DNA of 16,886 nucleotides, taken from the NCBI GenBank assembly GCA_964487395.1, contig CAZAQH010000050.1, positions 1-16,886 of the forward strand. Direction: 5' to 3'. Of the stretch, positions 1-7,620 are shown in pieces. Made by a program: the position numbers and the translations under genes. The stretch is from RGIG8767 sp964487395. GTDB taxonomy: Bacteria; Bacillota; Clostridia; Lachnospirales; Lachnospiraceae. Each line of letters opens with the position of its first letter. The first letter of the stretch is position 1. Under the pieces are notes generated by a model, which did not search any database, had not been told where the DNA came from, and saw only the letters and a list, made by a program, of their open reading frames with translations.

Positions 1-60
1 ATTGGTTGCTCTTTCTTTTGCATCCTGTTCACGTACAGGAATTTTCTTCATTACGTCCAT
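1..60 (-). CDS. nfnB: NfnB (NADPH/ferredoxin subunit of transhydrogenase), 5' fragment only
   Basis: Only the first 20 codons are present; the rest lies beyond the left edge. The readable N-terminus is MDVMKKIPVREQDAKERATN, which matches the usual opening of the large NfnB subunit (GltA-like, formerly annotated as NADPH-dependent glutamate synthase small chain). The start at 60 is supported by a GGGAGAGG ribosome-binding site at about 69-76. It begins 20 bases after the nfnA stop, so the two subunits are co-transcribed. In characterised NfnAB the large subunit carries a second FAD and two [4Fe-4S] clusters and binds NADPH; none of that can be checked here. The identification rests on the short N-terminus plus the adjacent nfnA. 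Confidence 0.8.
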   Translation of the reverse strand, partial: MDVMKKIPVREQDAKERATN

Positions 61-80
61 TATTTTATCCTCTCCCTGTA

Positions 81-962
81 TTAGTTATTACAGTTACCAC
101 ATCCGCCGTGATGGGTATCTCCTTCTTTTTCCTTTAAGAATGCTCTTCCTTCTTCTGTCTTATATAATTGCTGACGTTTCATTGCTTCATCAAAATTAAC
201 TAAATGACCATCAAATTCCGGTCCGTCTACACATGCAAATTTGATTGCATCTCCTACTGTAACACGACATGCTCCACACATACCGGTTCCATCAACCATA
301 ATCGGATTCATGCTGACAATTGTTGGTATATTAAGTTCCTTGGTCAGCTTGCATACAAATTTCATCATAATCATTGGACCAATAGCAATACAAATATCAT
401 ATTTATTTCCATCATTTACTAAATCTTCAATAGTCTTTGTAACCATACCGCTTCTTCCATAGGAACCATCATCAGTAGTTACATAAAGATTACCGGCAAC
501 CGCTTCCATCTCTTTTTCAAGAATAAGCAGATCTTTTGTCTTAGAACCAACAATAACATCTGCGTTTACTCCATTTTCATGAAGCCATTTAACCTGTGGA
601 TAAACAGGTGCTGTACCCACTCCACCTGCTACAAATAATATGTTTTTCTTTTTTAATTCATCTAATGGTTCACCAACCAATTCTGATGCACGTCCCAGTG
701 GACCTACTACATCATGGAATGAATCACCGGTTTTTAATCCTGACATTATTCTGGTGCTTTCTCCAACAATCTGGAAAACTAATGTAACAGTACCCTTTTT
801 TCTGTCATAATCACAAATAGTAAGCGGAATTCTCTCGCTGTCTTCATCTGTTCTTACGATTAAAAACTGACCGGGCATACATTTTTTTGCCACTCTTGCA
901 GCTTCTACTTCCATCAGAAAAATATTTGTGGTTAATTCCTCTGCCTTTAAAATTTTATACAT
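81..962 (-). CDS. nfnA: NfnA, FAD/[2Fe-2S] small subunit of NADH-dependent ferredoxin:NADP+ oxidoreductase
   Basis: This 293-residue protein belongs to the ferredoxin-NADP reductase-like family that includes the dihydroorotate dehydrogenase electron-transfer subunit. Visible motifs are the FAD-binding RIPLTICDYD at residues 44-53 and the nucleotide-binding loop VAGGVGTAP at 111-119. The iron-sulfur region near 222-244 has D224, C229, C232 and C244, matching the Asp plus three Cys that hold the [2Fe-2S] cluster in characterised NfnA. The complex acts in the cytoplasm and couples NADH and reduced ferredoxin to NADP+ reduction by flavin-based electron bifurcation. The tail has an extra HGGCGNC motif whose role I do not know. 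GGGAGGA lies 4 bases before the ATG at 962. It is followed closely by nfnB. Older databases may call it sulfide dehydrogenase subunit beta. Confidence 0.9.
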   Translation of the reverse strand: MYKILKAEELTTNIFLMEVEAARVAKKCMPGQFLIVRTDEDSERIPLTICDYDRKKGTVTLVFQIVGESTRIMSGLKTGDSFHDVVGPLGRASELVGEPLDELKKKNILFVAGGVGTAPVYPQVKWLHENGVNADVIVGSKTKDLLILEKEMEAVAGNLYVTTDDGSYGRSGMVTKTIEDLVNDGNKYDICIAIGPMIMMKFVCKLTKELNIPTIVSMNPIMVDGTGMCGACRVTVGDAIKFACVDGPEFDGHLVNFDEAMKRQQLYKTEEGRAFLKEKEGDTHHGGCGNCNN

Positions 963-980
963 AACATCCTCCCACGATAT

Positions 981-1002
981 CTTTAACTTTAGTGTGTTAA
1001 AG
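981..1002. repeat. Inverted repeat in the nfnA 5' leader
   Basis: Arms CTTTAAC (981-987) and GTTAAAG (996-1002) are perfect 7-bp complements separated by 8 bases. They lie between the predicted transcription start of nfnA and its ribosome-binding site. The repeat could be a weak A/U-rich RNA hairpin or an operator. GTGTTAA at 994-1000 resembles one Rex half-site (TTGTTAA) at 6 of 7 positions, but no second half-site sits at the right distance. Confidence 0.35.
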
Positions 1003-1013
1003 TCACTTTTTAT

Positions 1014-1042
1014 ATATTATAAAAAATCCATATAAAAATCAA
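1014..1042 (-). promoter_or_regulatory. Candidate sigma-A promoter for nfnAB
   Basis: Reading the minus strand, a -35-like TTGATT (1037-1042) is followed after 17 bases by TAATAT (1014-1019). A better hexamer, TATAAT (1016-1021), has a 15-base spacing. The site is the only gap of any size before nfnA and lies just after the stop of the zinc-ribbon/TPR gene. The region is very A/T-rich, so chance matches are likely. Confidence 0.4.
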
Positions 1043-1051
1043 TAGTTATCT

Positions 1052-2494
1052 TTAAATTGGTTCAATGGAATAATTTCCATCTTCGTTTTTAGTTGCCTTA
1101 TATACTCTGCCTTCCATAACATCAACGGCAAAAACATTTCCTGTCATATTTCTGGAAAAATTACCTTCCTGATAGTATTCATATATAAAGTATAATGTCT
1201 TATCATCAATATACCGCAGACAATTATAGACATAAATATTTTTTCCACTCATGTTTTCAAGATTGCCTTCTGCATCTAACAGACGATTTATTTCAACAAG
1301 TCGATATCTTACATTATTAATTGCATCTGTTGGACCATATTTCGATTTAATTGCCAGATGATATGTTTTTTGTACAACATCTCCCGATACACCTTCTTTA
1401 CTAATTGAAGCAAACTTATAATTGCTGTCTCCTAAAGGCATAGGAATCGGTTCACCATATATAGAACTGTTTTCTGTTGGTGCCGAGCCATCTGTTGTGT
1501 AATAAACATTACAGTTTTCCGGTACATCCACCGTAATAAGCTGTGGCTTATAATAACTTCCATTATCTGGAGCAACCGAAGGTGCTGGTGGAATCTCAGC
1601 TTTTATTTCATATGTACTAGAGACAATATTACTACTGATTCCATAATCATTAATATAAACAGCCCTTACCGTATAATTTCCTTTTTTCAAAAAAATAGGT
1701 GCCGTGTATATAAGACTTCCTTTTCCGGGTGCTGAGCCATCCAATGTATAATAAATTTTTCCAAAGGAAGGACCAATCAGTTTTAAAGGAATTACCTCGT
1801 CATATTCCCCTGCTTCATGACTGAATTCCGGATTTTTAGCCATATAACCCGAAAAATCATTTTGAATTATTTCATTATTGGAATTCATAAGTAAATTATT
1901 AATAACATCATATTTTTCTTCACTTTCATATATATACACAAGCTGTGCATAAGCTAGTTGTATATAAGTAAAGTTGGATTCCTGCTGTTCTAAAGAAATA
2001 ATATACAGGTATACTTTTTCTGCTTTATCGTTTTCTCCCATCTGCATATAACAATCTGCAAGTTCGATTCTATAATTCAAATTGTCTTCTTCGAGAAGAA
2101 CAGCATTCTCATATAATTTAGCTGCTTCTGCATAATGTTTGTTATTATATTCTTCTGTTGCTTTAGTTTCCTGAAATGCTGCTGAATTATCCTTATAAAT
2201 AAATGAACCAATAATAATTGCACCGATAAGAAGGAGAACAAAACAAATAATACTTCCCCAAATAATAATTCGTGATTTCTTATTGTGTTTTTTAACACTA
2301 TGTACTGTAAACAGAATATCTTCTTCTGCACCAGAAGTAGACGGCAGCACTTCCATCGCCACCGTCGAAAGGGTTTCTTCTATGCTGTTTTCAATTTCCG
2401 GTTCAAAATCGGGCACAATATGTATTTCTTCTCCACACACTTCACAATACATATTCCCTTTTTTTAATTCCGTTCCACACTTTGGACATTTCAT
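1052..2494 (-). CDS. Zinc-ribbon, single-TM, TPR protein with two chitobiase/hexosaminidase-C-like domains
   Basis: The 480-residue protein has a clear modular order. An N-terminal zinc ribbon (residues 1-24) has two Cys pairs, CPKC and CEVC. An acidic linker is followed by one transmembrane helix at about 75-99 and helical TPR-like repeats at about 107-210. Two beta-rich repeats follow at about 225-298 and 305-381; each has a YYTxDGSAP motif and resembles the chitobiase/beta-hexosaminidase C-terminal family. A C-terminal region of about 100 residues is unassigned. The inferred topology is zinc ribbon in the cytoplasm and TPR plus beta domains outside. No catalytic motif is visible, so a scaffold or envelope-binding role is only a guess. 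The start lies 17 bases after fhs, with AGGAAGG about 12 bases upstream. It is probably the last gene of the tepA-ftsK-fhs run. Confidence 0.75.
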   Translation of the reverse strand: MKCPKCGTELKKGNMYCEVCGEEIHIVPDFEPEIENSIEETLSTVAMEVLPSTSGAEEDILFTVHSVKKHNKKSRIIIWGSIICFVLLLIGAIIIGSFIYKDNSAAFQETKATEEYNNKHYAEAAKLYENAVLLEEDNLNYRIELADCYMQMGENDKAEKVYLYIISLEQQESNFTYIQLAYAQLVYIYESEEKYDVINNLLMNSNNEIIQNDFSGYMAKNPEFSHEAGEYDEVIPLKLIGPSFGKIYYTLDGSAPGKGSLIYTAPIFLKKGNYTVRAVYINDYGISSNIVSSTYEIKAEIPPAPSVAPDNGSYYKPQLITVDVPENCNVYYTTDGSAPTENSSIYGEPIPMPLGDSNYKFASISKEGVSGDVVQKTYHLAIKSKYGPTDAINNVRYRLVEINRLLDAEGNLENMSGKNIYVYNCLRYIDDKTLYFIYEYYQEGNFSRNMTGNVFAVDVMEGRVYKATKNEDGNYSIEPI

Positions 2495-2511
2495 AAACAG
2501 CGATATCCTTC

Positions 2512-4182
2512 CTAAAACAATCCTGTAATTCGTCCTTCATCATTAACATCTATACTATATGCTGCCGGCTGTTTGGGTAATCCAGGCATTGTCATAACAC
2601 TACCTGTTAATACGACAATAAATCCGGCTCCTGCAGATACGTATACTTCTCTTACTGTGATAGTAAAGCCTTCCGGTCTTCCGAGTTTTGTAGGATCATC
2701 TGACAAAGAATACTGTGTCTTTGCCATACATATTGGTAAATTATTATAGGAAAGCTCTGTAAGCTTCTTAATTTGATTTTCCGCTGCAGAAAAATAATTA
2801 ACTCCATCTGCACCATATATTTCTCTTGCGATTGTCTCTATTTTCTGTTTTATGGATAATTCATCTTCATATATAACATGAAAGTTGCTTTTTTTGTTTT
2901 CTAAAGTATTAAGTACCATGTTGGCTAATTCAATTCCGCCTTCGCCACCCTTTTCCCAAACTTCAGATAAAGCAAAATCACAATTTCTGTCTTCACAGAA
3001 TTGTTGTACAAATGATATTTCTTCTTTTGTATCTGTTATAAAAGAATTCAAAGTAACAATAACCGGAACATCATATTTTTGAAGATTTTCTATATGTTTT
3101 TCAAGATTTACAATACCCTTTTTAAGTGCATCTAAATTAGGAGTATTTAAATTTTCTTTTTTTATTTCACCATTGTACTTTAATGCTCTGATTGTAGCAA
3201 CCAAAACAATTGCATCCGGTTTTAGACCTGCCATTCTGCATTTAATATCCAAGAATTTTTCAGCACCCAAATCAGCGCCAAAACCAGCTTCCGTAATAAC
3301 ATAATCTGCCATTTTTAATGCCGTCTTAGTAGCTCTGACCGAGTTACATCCATGTGCAATATTCGCAAATGGTCCACCATGTACAAGTGCAGGAGTATGT
3401 TCCAAAGTCTGAATTAAATTGGGCTTCATCGCATCTTTAAGCAGCGCTGCCATAGCTCCAACTGCTTTTAACTGAGAAGCAGTTACCGGTTCACCTGCAA
3501 AATTATATGCAACAACCATTCTGCCTAAACGTTTCTTTAAATCATCCATATCATCTGCCAGACATAATACAGCCATAATTTCAGATGCAACCGTAATAAC
3601 AAAATGATCCTCTCTTACCGTGCCATCCGTCTTATTGCCAAGACCAACAACAATATTTCTAAGTACTCTGTCATTCATATCAAGACATCTTTTCCACACA
3701 ACTTGTCTTGTATCAATCTGTAACTCATTTCCCTGTTGAATATGATTATCCAAAATAGCTGCAAGTAAATTGTTTGCAGATGTAATTGCATGAAAATCCC
3801 CTGTAAAATGAAGATTCAAATCTTCCATTGGAACAACCTGCGCATTACCGCCACCTGCCGCTCCACCTTTAATTCCAAAGCAAGGACCAAGGGATGGCTC
3901 TCTTAATGCAATAATTGCTTTTTTGTTCATTTTACCAAATGCCTGACCTAAACCAACTGTGGTAGTGGTTTTGCCTTCGCCTGCAGGAGTAGGATTAATT
4001 GCGGTTACAAGTATTAATTTGCCATTTTTATTATTCTTGATTCTCTTTAAATACTCGTCAGAAATTTTAGCTTTATATTTGCCATAAAGTTCTAATTCGT
4101 CCTTATCAAGACCAATTTTGCTGGCAACTTTTTCAATTGGCCAAAGTTCTGCTTCCTGTGCAATTTCAATGTCTGTTTTCAT
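2512..4182 (-). CDS. fhs: Formate--tetrahydrofolate ligase
   Basis: This 556-residue enzyme is full length for the family. It catalyses ATP-dependent joining of formate to tetrahydrofolate to give 10-formyl-THF in the cytoplasm, feeding purine and other one-carbon pathways and, in acetogens, the Wood-Ljungdahl methyl branch. The P-loop TPAGEGKT is at residues 65-72. The family signature follows from residue 95, with EPSLGPCFGIKGGAAGGG and then the GDFHAI stretch. A conserved C-terminal MPGLPKQPAA is also present. GAGGAG lies about 8 bases upstream of the ATG at 4182. It starts 19 bases after the ftsK stop and is followed after 17 bases by the zinc-ribbon/TPR gene, so it is probably in their operon. 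The window contains no acetyl-CoA synthase or methyl-branch genes, so it gives no evidence for acetogenesis. Confidence 0.97.
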   Translation of the reverse strand: MKTDIEIAQEAELWPIEKVASKIGLDKDELELYGKYKAKISDEYLKRIKNNKNGKLILVTAINPTPAGEGKTTTTVGLGQAFGKMNKKAIIALREPSLGPCFGIKGGAAGGGNAQVVPMEDLNLHFTGDFHAITSANNLLAAILDNHIQQGNELQIDTRQVVWKRCLDMNDRVLRNIVVGLGNKTDGTVREDHFVITVASEIMAVLCLADDMDDLKKRLGRMVVAYNFAGEPVTASQLKAVGAMAALLKDAMKPNLIQTLEHTPALVHGGPFANIAHGCNSVRATKTALKMADYVITEAGFGADLGAEKFLDIKCRMAGLKPDAIVLVATIRALKYNGEIKKENLNTPNLDALKKGIVNLEKHIENLQKYDVPVIVTLNSFITDTKEEISFVQQFCEDRNCDFALSEVWEKGGEGGIELANMVLNTLENKKSNFHVIYEDELSIKQKIETIAREIYGADGVNYFSAAENQIKKLTELSYNNLPICMAKTQYSLSDDPTKLGRPEGFTITVREVYVSAGAGFIVVLTGSVMTMPGLPKQPAAYSIDVNDEGRITGLF

Positions 4183-4201
4183 AACTTTTCTCCTCAGTCA
4201 T

Positions 4202-6772
4202 TTATAAATATTCTTCAATATATTGCTCAAACTGTTCCATACTCATTAATACTTTTCTCGGCTTAGTACCTTCTTCTTCACCTACAACACCTGCTTCTGA
4301 TAACTGATCCATTATACGCGCCGCACGATTAAAACCAATTTTAAATACTCTCTGTAACATACCAATAGAAGCCTTTTCTTTATCTATGATAAATTTCCCT
4401 GCTTCTATAAAATACTGGTCCTTTTCATTGCCACCTTCTGAATAACCACCACCTGATCCGGCTGAACTTTCCGAACCAAGACTTTTAATTTTTTCTTCAA
4501 TATCTTCATTGTATGTATTACCTATTGCTTGATTTTTAAGGAAATCTACAACATTTGAAACCTCATTATCCGAAACAAATGCTCCTTGTATTCTTGCCGG
4601 TTTTGCATAGCCCTGCGGATAAAAAAGCATATCGCCCTTGCCAAGCAATTTTTCTGCACCATTCATATCAAGGATTGTACGCGAATCAACACCACTTGAA
4701 ACTGCAAAAGCAACACGGCTTGGCATATTTGCCTTAATAAGTCCCGTAATAACATCAACCGAAGGTCTTTGTGTTGCAATAATCAAATGAATTCCTGCCG
4801 CTCTTGCTAACTGTGCCAGACGACATATAGATTCTTCAACTTCCTGGGCCGCAACCATCATCAAATCTGCCAACTCGTCAACAATGATAACAATCTGCGA
4901 CATCTTTTCAGGTGCATCCGGATCATTTCTGTCCTTCATTGCCTGAACCTGTTTATTATATCCTTTTAAATCACGTACATTTAAATCTGCAAACTTTTTA
5001 TATCGGTCTGTCATCTCTGCAACTCCCCAATGCAGAGCTGCCGCTGCTTTTTTAGGTTCCGTAACTACCGGAATAAGCAGGTGTGGTATACCATTGTAAA
5101 CACTGAGTTCCACTACTTTTGGATCAACCATAATCAGTTTTACATCATCCGGATGAGCCTTATATAATATACTCATAATAATAGTATTAATACATACTGA
5201 TTTACCGGAGCCGGTCGCACCGGCAATTAACATATGAGGCATTTTGGCAATATCTGCAACTACTACTTTTCCACTGATATCTTTTCCTACCGCAAACGCT
5301 ATATCTGAATTGAAATCTTTGAATTCATTACTTTCAATCAATTCCCGCAAACCAACAGCACTGTTTTCTTTATTCGGAACTTCAATTCCAACTGCCGCTT
5401 TTCCTGGTATTGGTGCTTCTATACGAATATCCGTAGCCGCAAGATTTAACTTAATATCATCTGACAATCCAACGATTTTGCTTACTTTAACGCCTGTCTC
5501 CGGCTGTAATTCATAACGCGTAACCGAAGGTCCCTGGCTAATATCTGTAACCGTAACTTTAACTCCAAATGTATTTAATGTCTGTTGCAGTCTCAGTGCC
5601 GTCTCTTTTAACTGTTTGGGTGAATTGCCACTTCCTGATTTTTCAATTTTCTTTAAACATGATAATGGCGGAAAGCTATATTTTTTCTGTTGTCTTGAAA
5701 TATTTTTCTTGATGTTTTCATTCACAAGCAGCTTGTCTTTTTCCGAAACAGGCAGTGCTGCCTTTGCACTAGGTCTTTCTCTTGCAGGAATCGGGGATAT
5801 CACCTCGTCCTTATATGGTTCTGGTTCATTATCCTCAAAATGCATTTCTTCCATATCCTGTGATGAATCAGCAGAATGAATTCGTACATTAGCAAGTGAG
5901 TCAAATGGCTCCATATTTTTAGCAACCATTTTCTCTTTTTCTATTTCGTCAGGCATATCTTCCAATATAATTTCATGAATATCATCTCTTGCTGAATTTC
6001 TTTTTGCTTCATCCTTTAAAGTTGTATCAAGCATAACACCTGATACTTTTTTATTCATACGAAGTATCTTCTCAGCATCCTCCTGCATAGTCTGTTCTGA
6101 CTTGATTCGATTATTTTCTTCTCTTCTCTTAGCTGCAAGTTCTTTTCTATATTGAGCATCTTCCTTAGCTGTCGAATATACCTTTTTACTATTTTCTTTT
6201 ACTCCGGCAATTAACGATTTACCGGTAATAATAACTATGCAAATTAAAAATACAACAATTAAAACAAGTATTGTTCCTGCCATATCCAGAAAATGATACA
6301 TTAAATATGCAAGTGAGCCGGCTAAAATGCCGCCACCCGTTCTATTTTCTGCACTATGCTTATAAAGTTCAATAGCAGAATATGTCTCCATTCCATTTAA
6401 AATTCCACAGGCAAGTTCTAATATTACACCTATCATAAAAAAAGCAACAATAGCTGCAACCATTTTTAAAATAGCAATATTATTCCCTTGATTTGAGATT
6501 CCAAATGCCATAGCAATAAATATTAGAATCGGAGCCACGTATGCCATCAGTCCAAAAATTCCAAACATAACAGTACTGACAGTATCACCTACCGGTCCGA
6601 TAATTCCAAAATTACACAGAAATAAAAGAACGCCTAAAGCAAACACAATAATAAGTAATACTTCATTGCTTATAAAGCGTTCCTCGTCTGTTCTTTGTCT
6701 GGTCTGAGGTTTTTTCCCCGTACTCTTCTTTTTTGTCGTATTTGTTCTTCTTTTGCCTGAACCGGTTGACAT
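4202..6772 (-). CDS. ftsK: DNA translocase FtsK/SpoIIIE
   Basis: The 856-residue protein is a membrane-anchored DNA pump that clears chromosome from the closing septum or, in sporulating relatives, moves DNA into the forespore. The N-terminal ~190 residues hold about four hydrophobic segments. A charged linker follows to about residue 340, then the alpha/beta motor. Walker A GATGSGKS is at residues 518-525 and Walker B (IIVDELADLM) at about 628-637. The last ~75 residues look like the gamma winged helix that recognises polar DNA motifs. I chose the ATG at 6772 because GGAGG at 6778-6782 sits exactly 5 bases upstream; the longer frame to 6790 would place that site inside the gene. It follows tepA by 42 bases, an order like the tepA-spoIIIE neighbourhood of Bacillus. 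Whether it serves division or sporulation cannot be told from sequence. Confidence 0.95.
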   Translation of the reverse strand: MSTGSGKRRTNTTKKKSTGKKPQTRQRTDEERFISNEVLLIIVFALGVLLFLCNFGIIGPVGDTVSTVMFGIFGLMAYVAPILIFIAMAFGISNQGNNIAILKMVAAIVAFFMIGVILELACGILNGMETYSAIELYKHSAENRTGGGILAGSLAYLMYHFLDMAGTILVLIVVFLICIVIITGKSLIAGVKENSKKVYSTAKEDAQYRKELAAKRREENNRIKSEQTMQEDAEKILRMNKKVSGVMLDTTLKDEAKRNSARDDIHEIILEDMPDEIEKEKMVAKNMEPFDSLANVRIHSADSSQDMEEMHFEDNEPEPYKDEVISPIPARERPSAKAALPVSEKDKLLVNENIKKNISRQQKKYSFPPLSCLKKIEKSGSGNSPKQLKETALRLQQTLNTFGVKVTVTDISQGPSVTRYELQPETGVKVSKIVGLSDDIKLNLAATDIRIEAPIPGKAAVGIEVPNKENSAVGLRELIESNEFKDFNSDIAFAVGKDISGKVVVADIAKMPHMLIAGATGSGKSVCINTIIMSILYKAHPDDVKLIMVDPKVVELSVYNGIPHLLIPVVTEPKKAAAALHWGVAEMTDRYKKFADLNVRDLKGYNKQVQAMKDRNDPDAPEKMSQIVIIVDELADLMMVAAQEVEESICRLAQLARAAGIHLIIATQRPSVDVITGLIKANMPSRVAFAVSSGVDSRTILDMNGAEKLLGKGDMLFYPQGYAKPARIQGAFVSDNEVSNVVDFLKNQAIGNTYNEDIEEKIKSLGSESSAGSGGGYSEGGNEKDQYFIEAGKFIIDKEKASIGMLQRVFKIGFNRAARIMDQLSEAGVVGEEEGTKPRKVLMSMEQFEQYIEEYL

Positions 6773-6777
6773 AAATG

Positions 6778-6782
6778 CCTCC
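6778..6782 (-). promoter_or_regulatory. Start-deciding ribosome-binding site of ftsK
   Basis: GGAGG on the minus strand lies 5 bases before ATG 6772. An in-frame ATG at 6790 lies upstream of this site, so the site selects the shorter protein that begins MSTGSGKRR. Confidence 0.8.
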
Positions 6783-6808
6783 ATTAACATTCATACATAA
6801 TTGTTATA

Positions 6809-6819
6809 ATTATATCACA
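6809..6819 (-). promoter_or_regulatory. Candidate extended -10 promoter for ftsK
   Basis: The minus strand reads TGTGATATAAT, an exact match to the extended -10 form (TGTGnTATAAT) used by Gram-positive sigma-A. It overlaps the tepA stop codon and would start transcription near 6802, about 30 bases before the ftsK ATG. No good -35 is visible at 17 bases, which extended -10 promoters tolerate. Confidence 0.45.
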
Positions 6820-7522
6820 ATTCACCATTTCGGTCATCCGTTTTTCCGGTCATATCATAGATTTTTTTCATAGCATCCTTTATTCCGCCAACTTCATCAA
6901 TAATTCCTTCTTCTACTGCCTCACTTCCTACAAGAATAGAGCCAACATCCTTAGTCAGAAAACCTGTTTCAAGCATTAATTCTTCAAATCTGTCTTCTTT
7001 TACTTTGCAGTGATTACATACAAAATTAACAATTCTATTTTGAATTTGTTTGAAATAATCAAAAGTCTGAGGTACACCAATTACCATTCCATTCATTCTA
7101 ACAGGATGGATGACCATTGTTCCGGTTGGTACAATAAAAGAATAATCACTGCTTACGGCAATTGGAACCCCAATAGAATGACTTCCACCAAGTATTAATG
7201 TTACGGTTGGTTTACTTAGTGAAGCAATCATCTCTGCAATTGCAAGACCGGCTTCCACATCTCCTCCCATTGTATTCATTAAAATTAGCACACCTTCAAT
7301 TTTTTTATTATCTTCAATTGTTGCAAGTTGAGGAATAATATGCTCATACTTTGTTGTTTTCGAATTATTACCAAGTACATCATGTCCTTCTATTTCTCCA
7401 ATAATTGTCATAAGATAAATTTTTTTGTTTTCTTTATTTTCATTTAAAAACGCCTGTCCGTCTTCTCTGATTTTTTCCTCTTTATGTTCATACTGTTTGA
7501 TTTTTTCTTCATTCTTTTCCAT
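6815..7522 (-). CDS. tepA: ClpP-class serine protease of the TepA family
   Basis: This 235-residue protein is a ClpP/crotonase-fold peptidase like Bacillus TepA (translocation-enhancing protein). Visible are a GGDVEAG segment at residues 86-92, the nucleophile region GGSHSIG with probable Ser116, and VIHP with probable His139, 23 residues later as in ClpP-type enzymes. I could not place the third catalytic residue with confidence. The first ~30 residues are highly charged and lysine/glutamate-rich, with no signal peptide. TepA proteins have been linked to protein export or signal-peptide degradation, but the exact role is unsettled. GGAGGG lies about 6 bases before the ATG at 7522. Its location directly before ftsK matches the neighbourhood seen in Bacillus. 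A strong terminator ends only about 24 bases upstream of the start, leaving its promoter unclear. Confidence 0.88.
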   Translation of the reverse strand: MEKNEEKIKQYEHKEEKIREDGQAFLNENKENKKIYLMTIIGEIEGHDVLGNNSKTTKYEHIIPQLATIEDNKKIEGVLILMNTMGGDVEAGLAIAEMIASLSKPTVTLILGGSHSIGVPIAVSSDYSFIVPTGTMVIHPVRMNGMVIGVPQTFDYFKQIQNRIVNFVCNHCKVKEDRFEELMLETGFLTKDVGSILVGSEAVEEGIIDEVGGIKDAMKKIYDMTGKTDDRNGEL

Positions 7523-7545
7523 GCATTCCCTCCACCTTAAAATAT

Positions 7546-7590
7546 AAAAAAGAATCCATATGATTAACTGATAATCACATGAATCCTTTA
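7546..7590 (-). terminator. Intrinsic terminator after the polytopic membrane protein gene
   Basis: On the minus strand a 15-bp stem, with three G-U pairs and no mismatches, is formed by 7572-7586 and 7552-7566. It closes a 5-base loop and is followed directly by six T residues (7551-7546). Three further A-T pairs can extend the base. It lies 31 bases past the stop of the membrane protein gene and should end the corC operon. Confidence 0.88.
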
Positions 7591-7620
7591 TAGTCTTTAC
7601 ATTTTAATCAAATTTATGTA

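Noticed and set aside
2512..4182. Evidence for a Wood-Ljungdahl (acetogenic) gene cluster around fhs
   Set aside because: No other methyl- or carbonyl-branch genes are present; fhs alone is common in non-acetogens.
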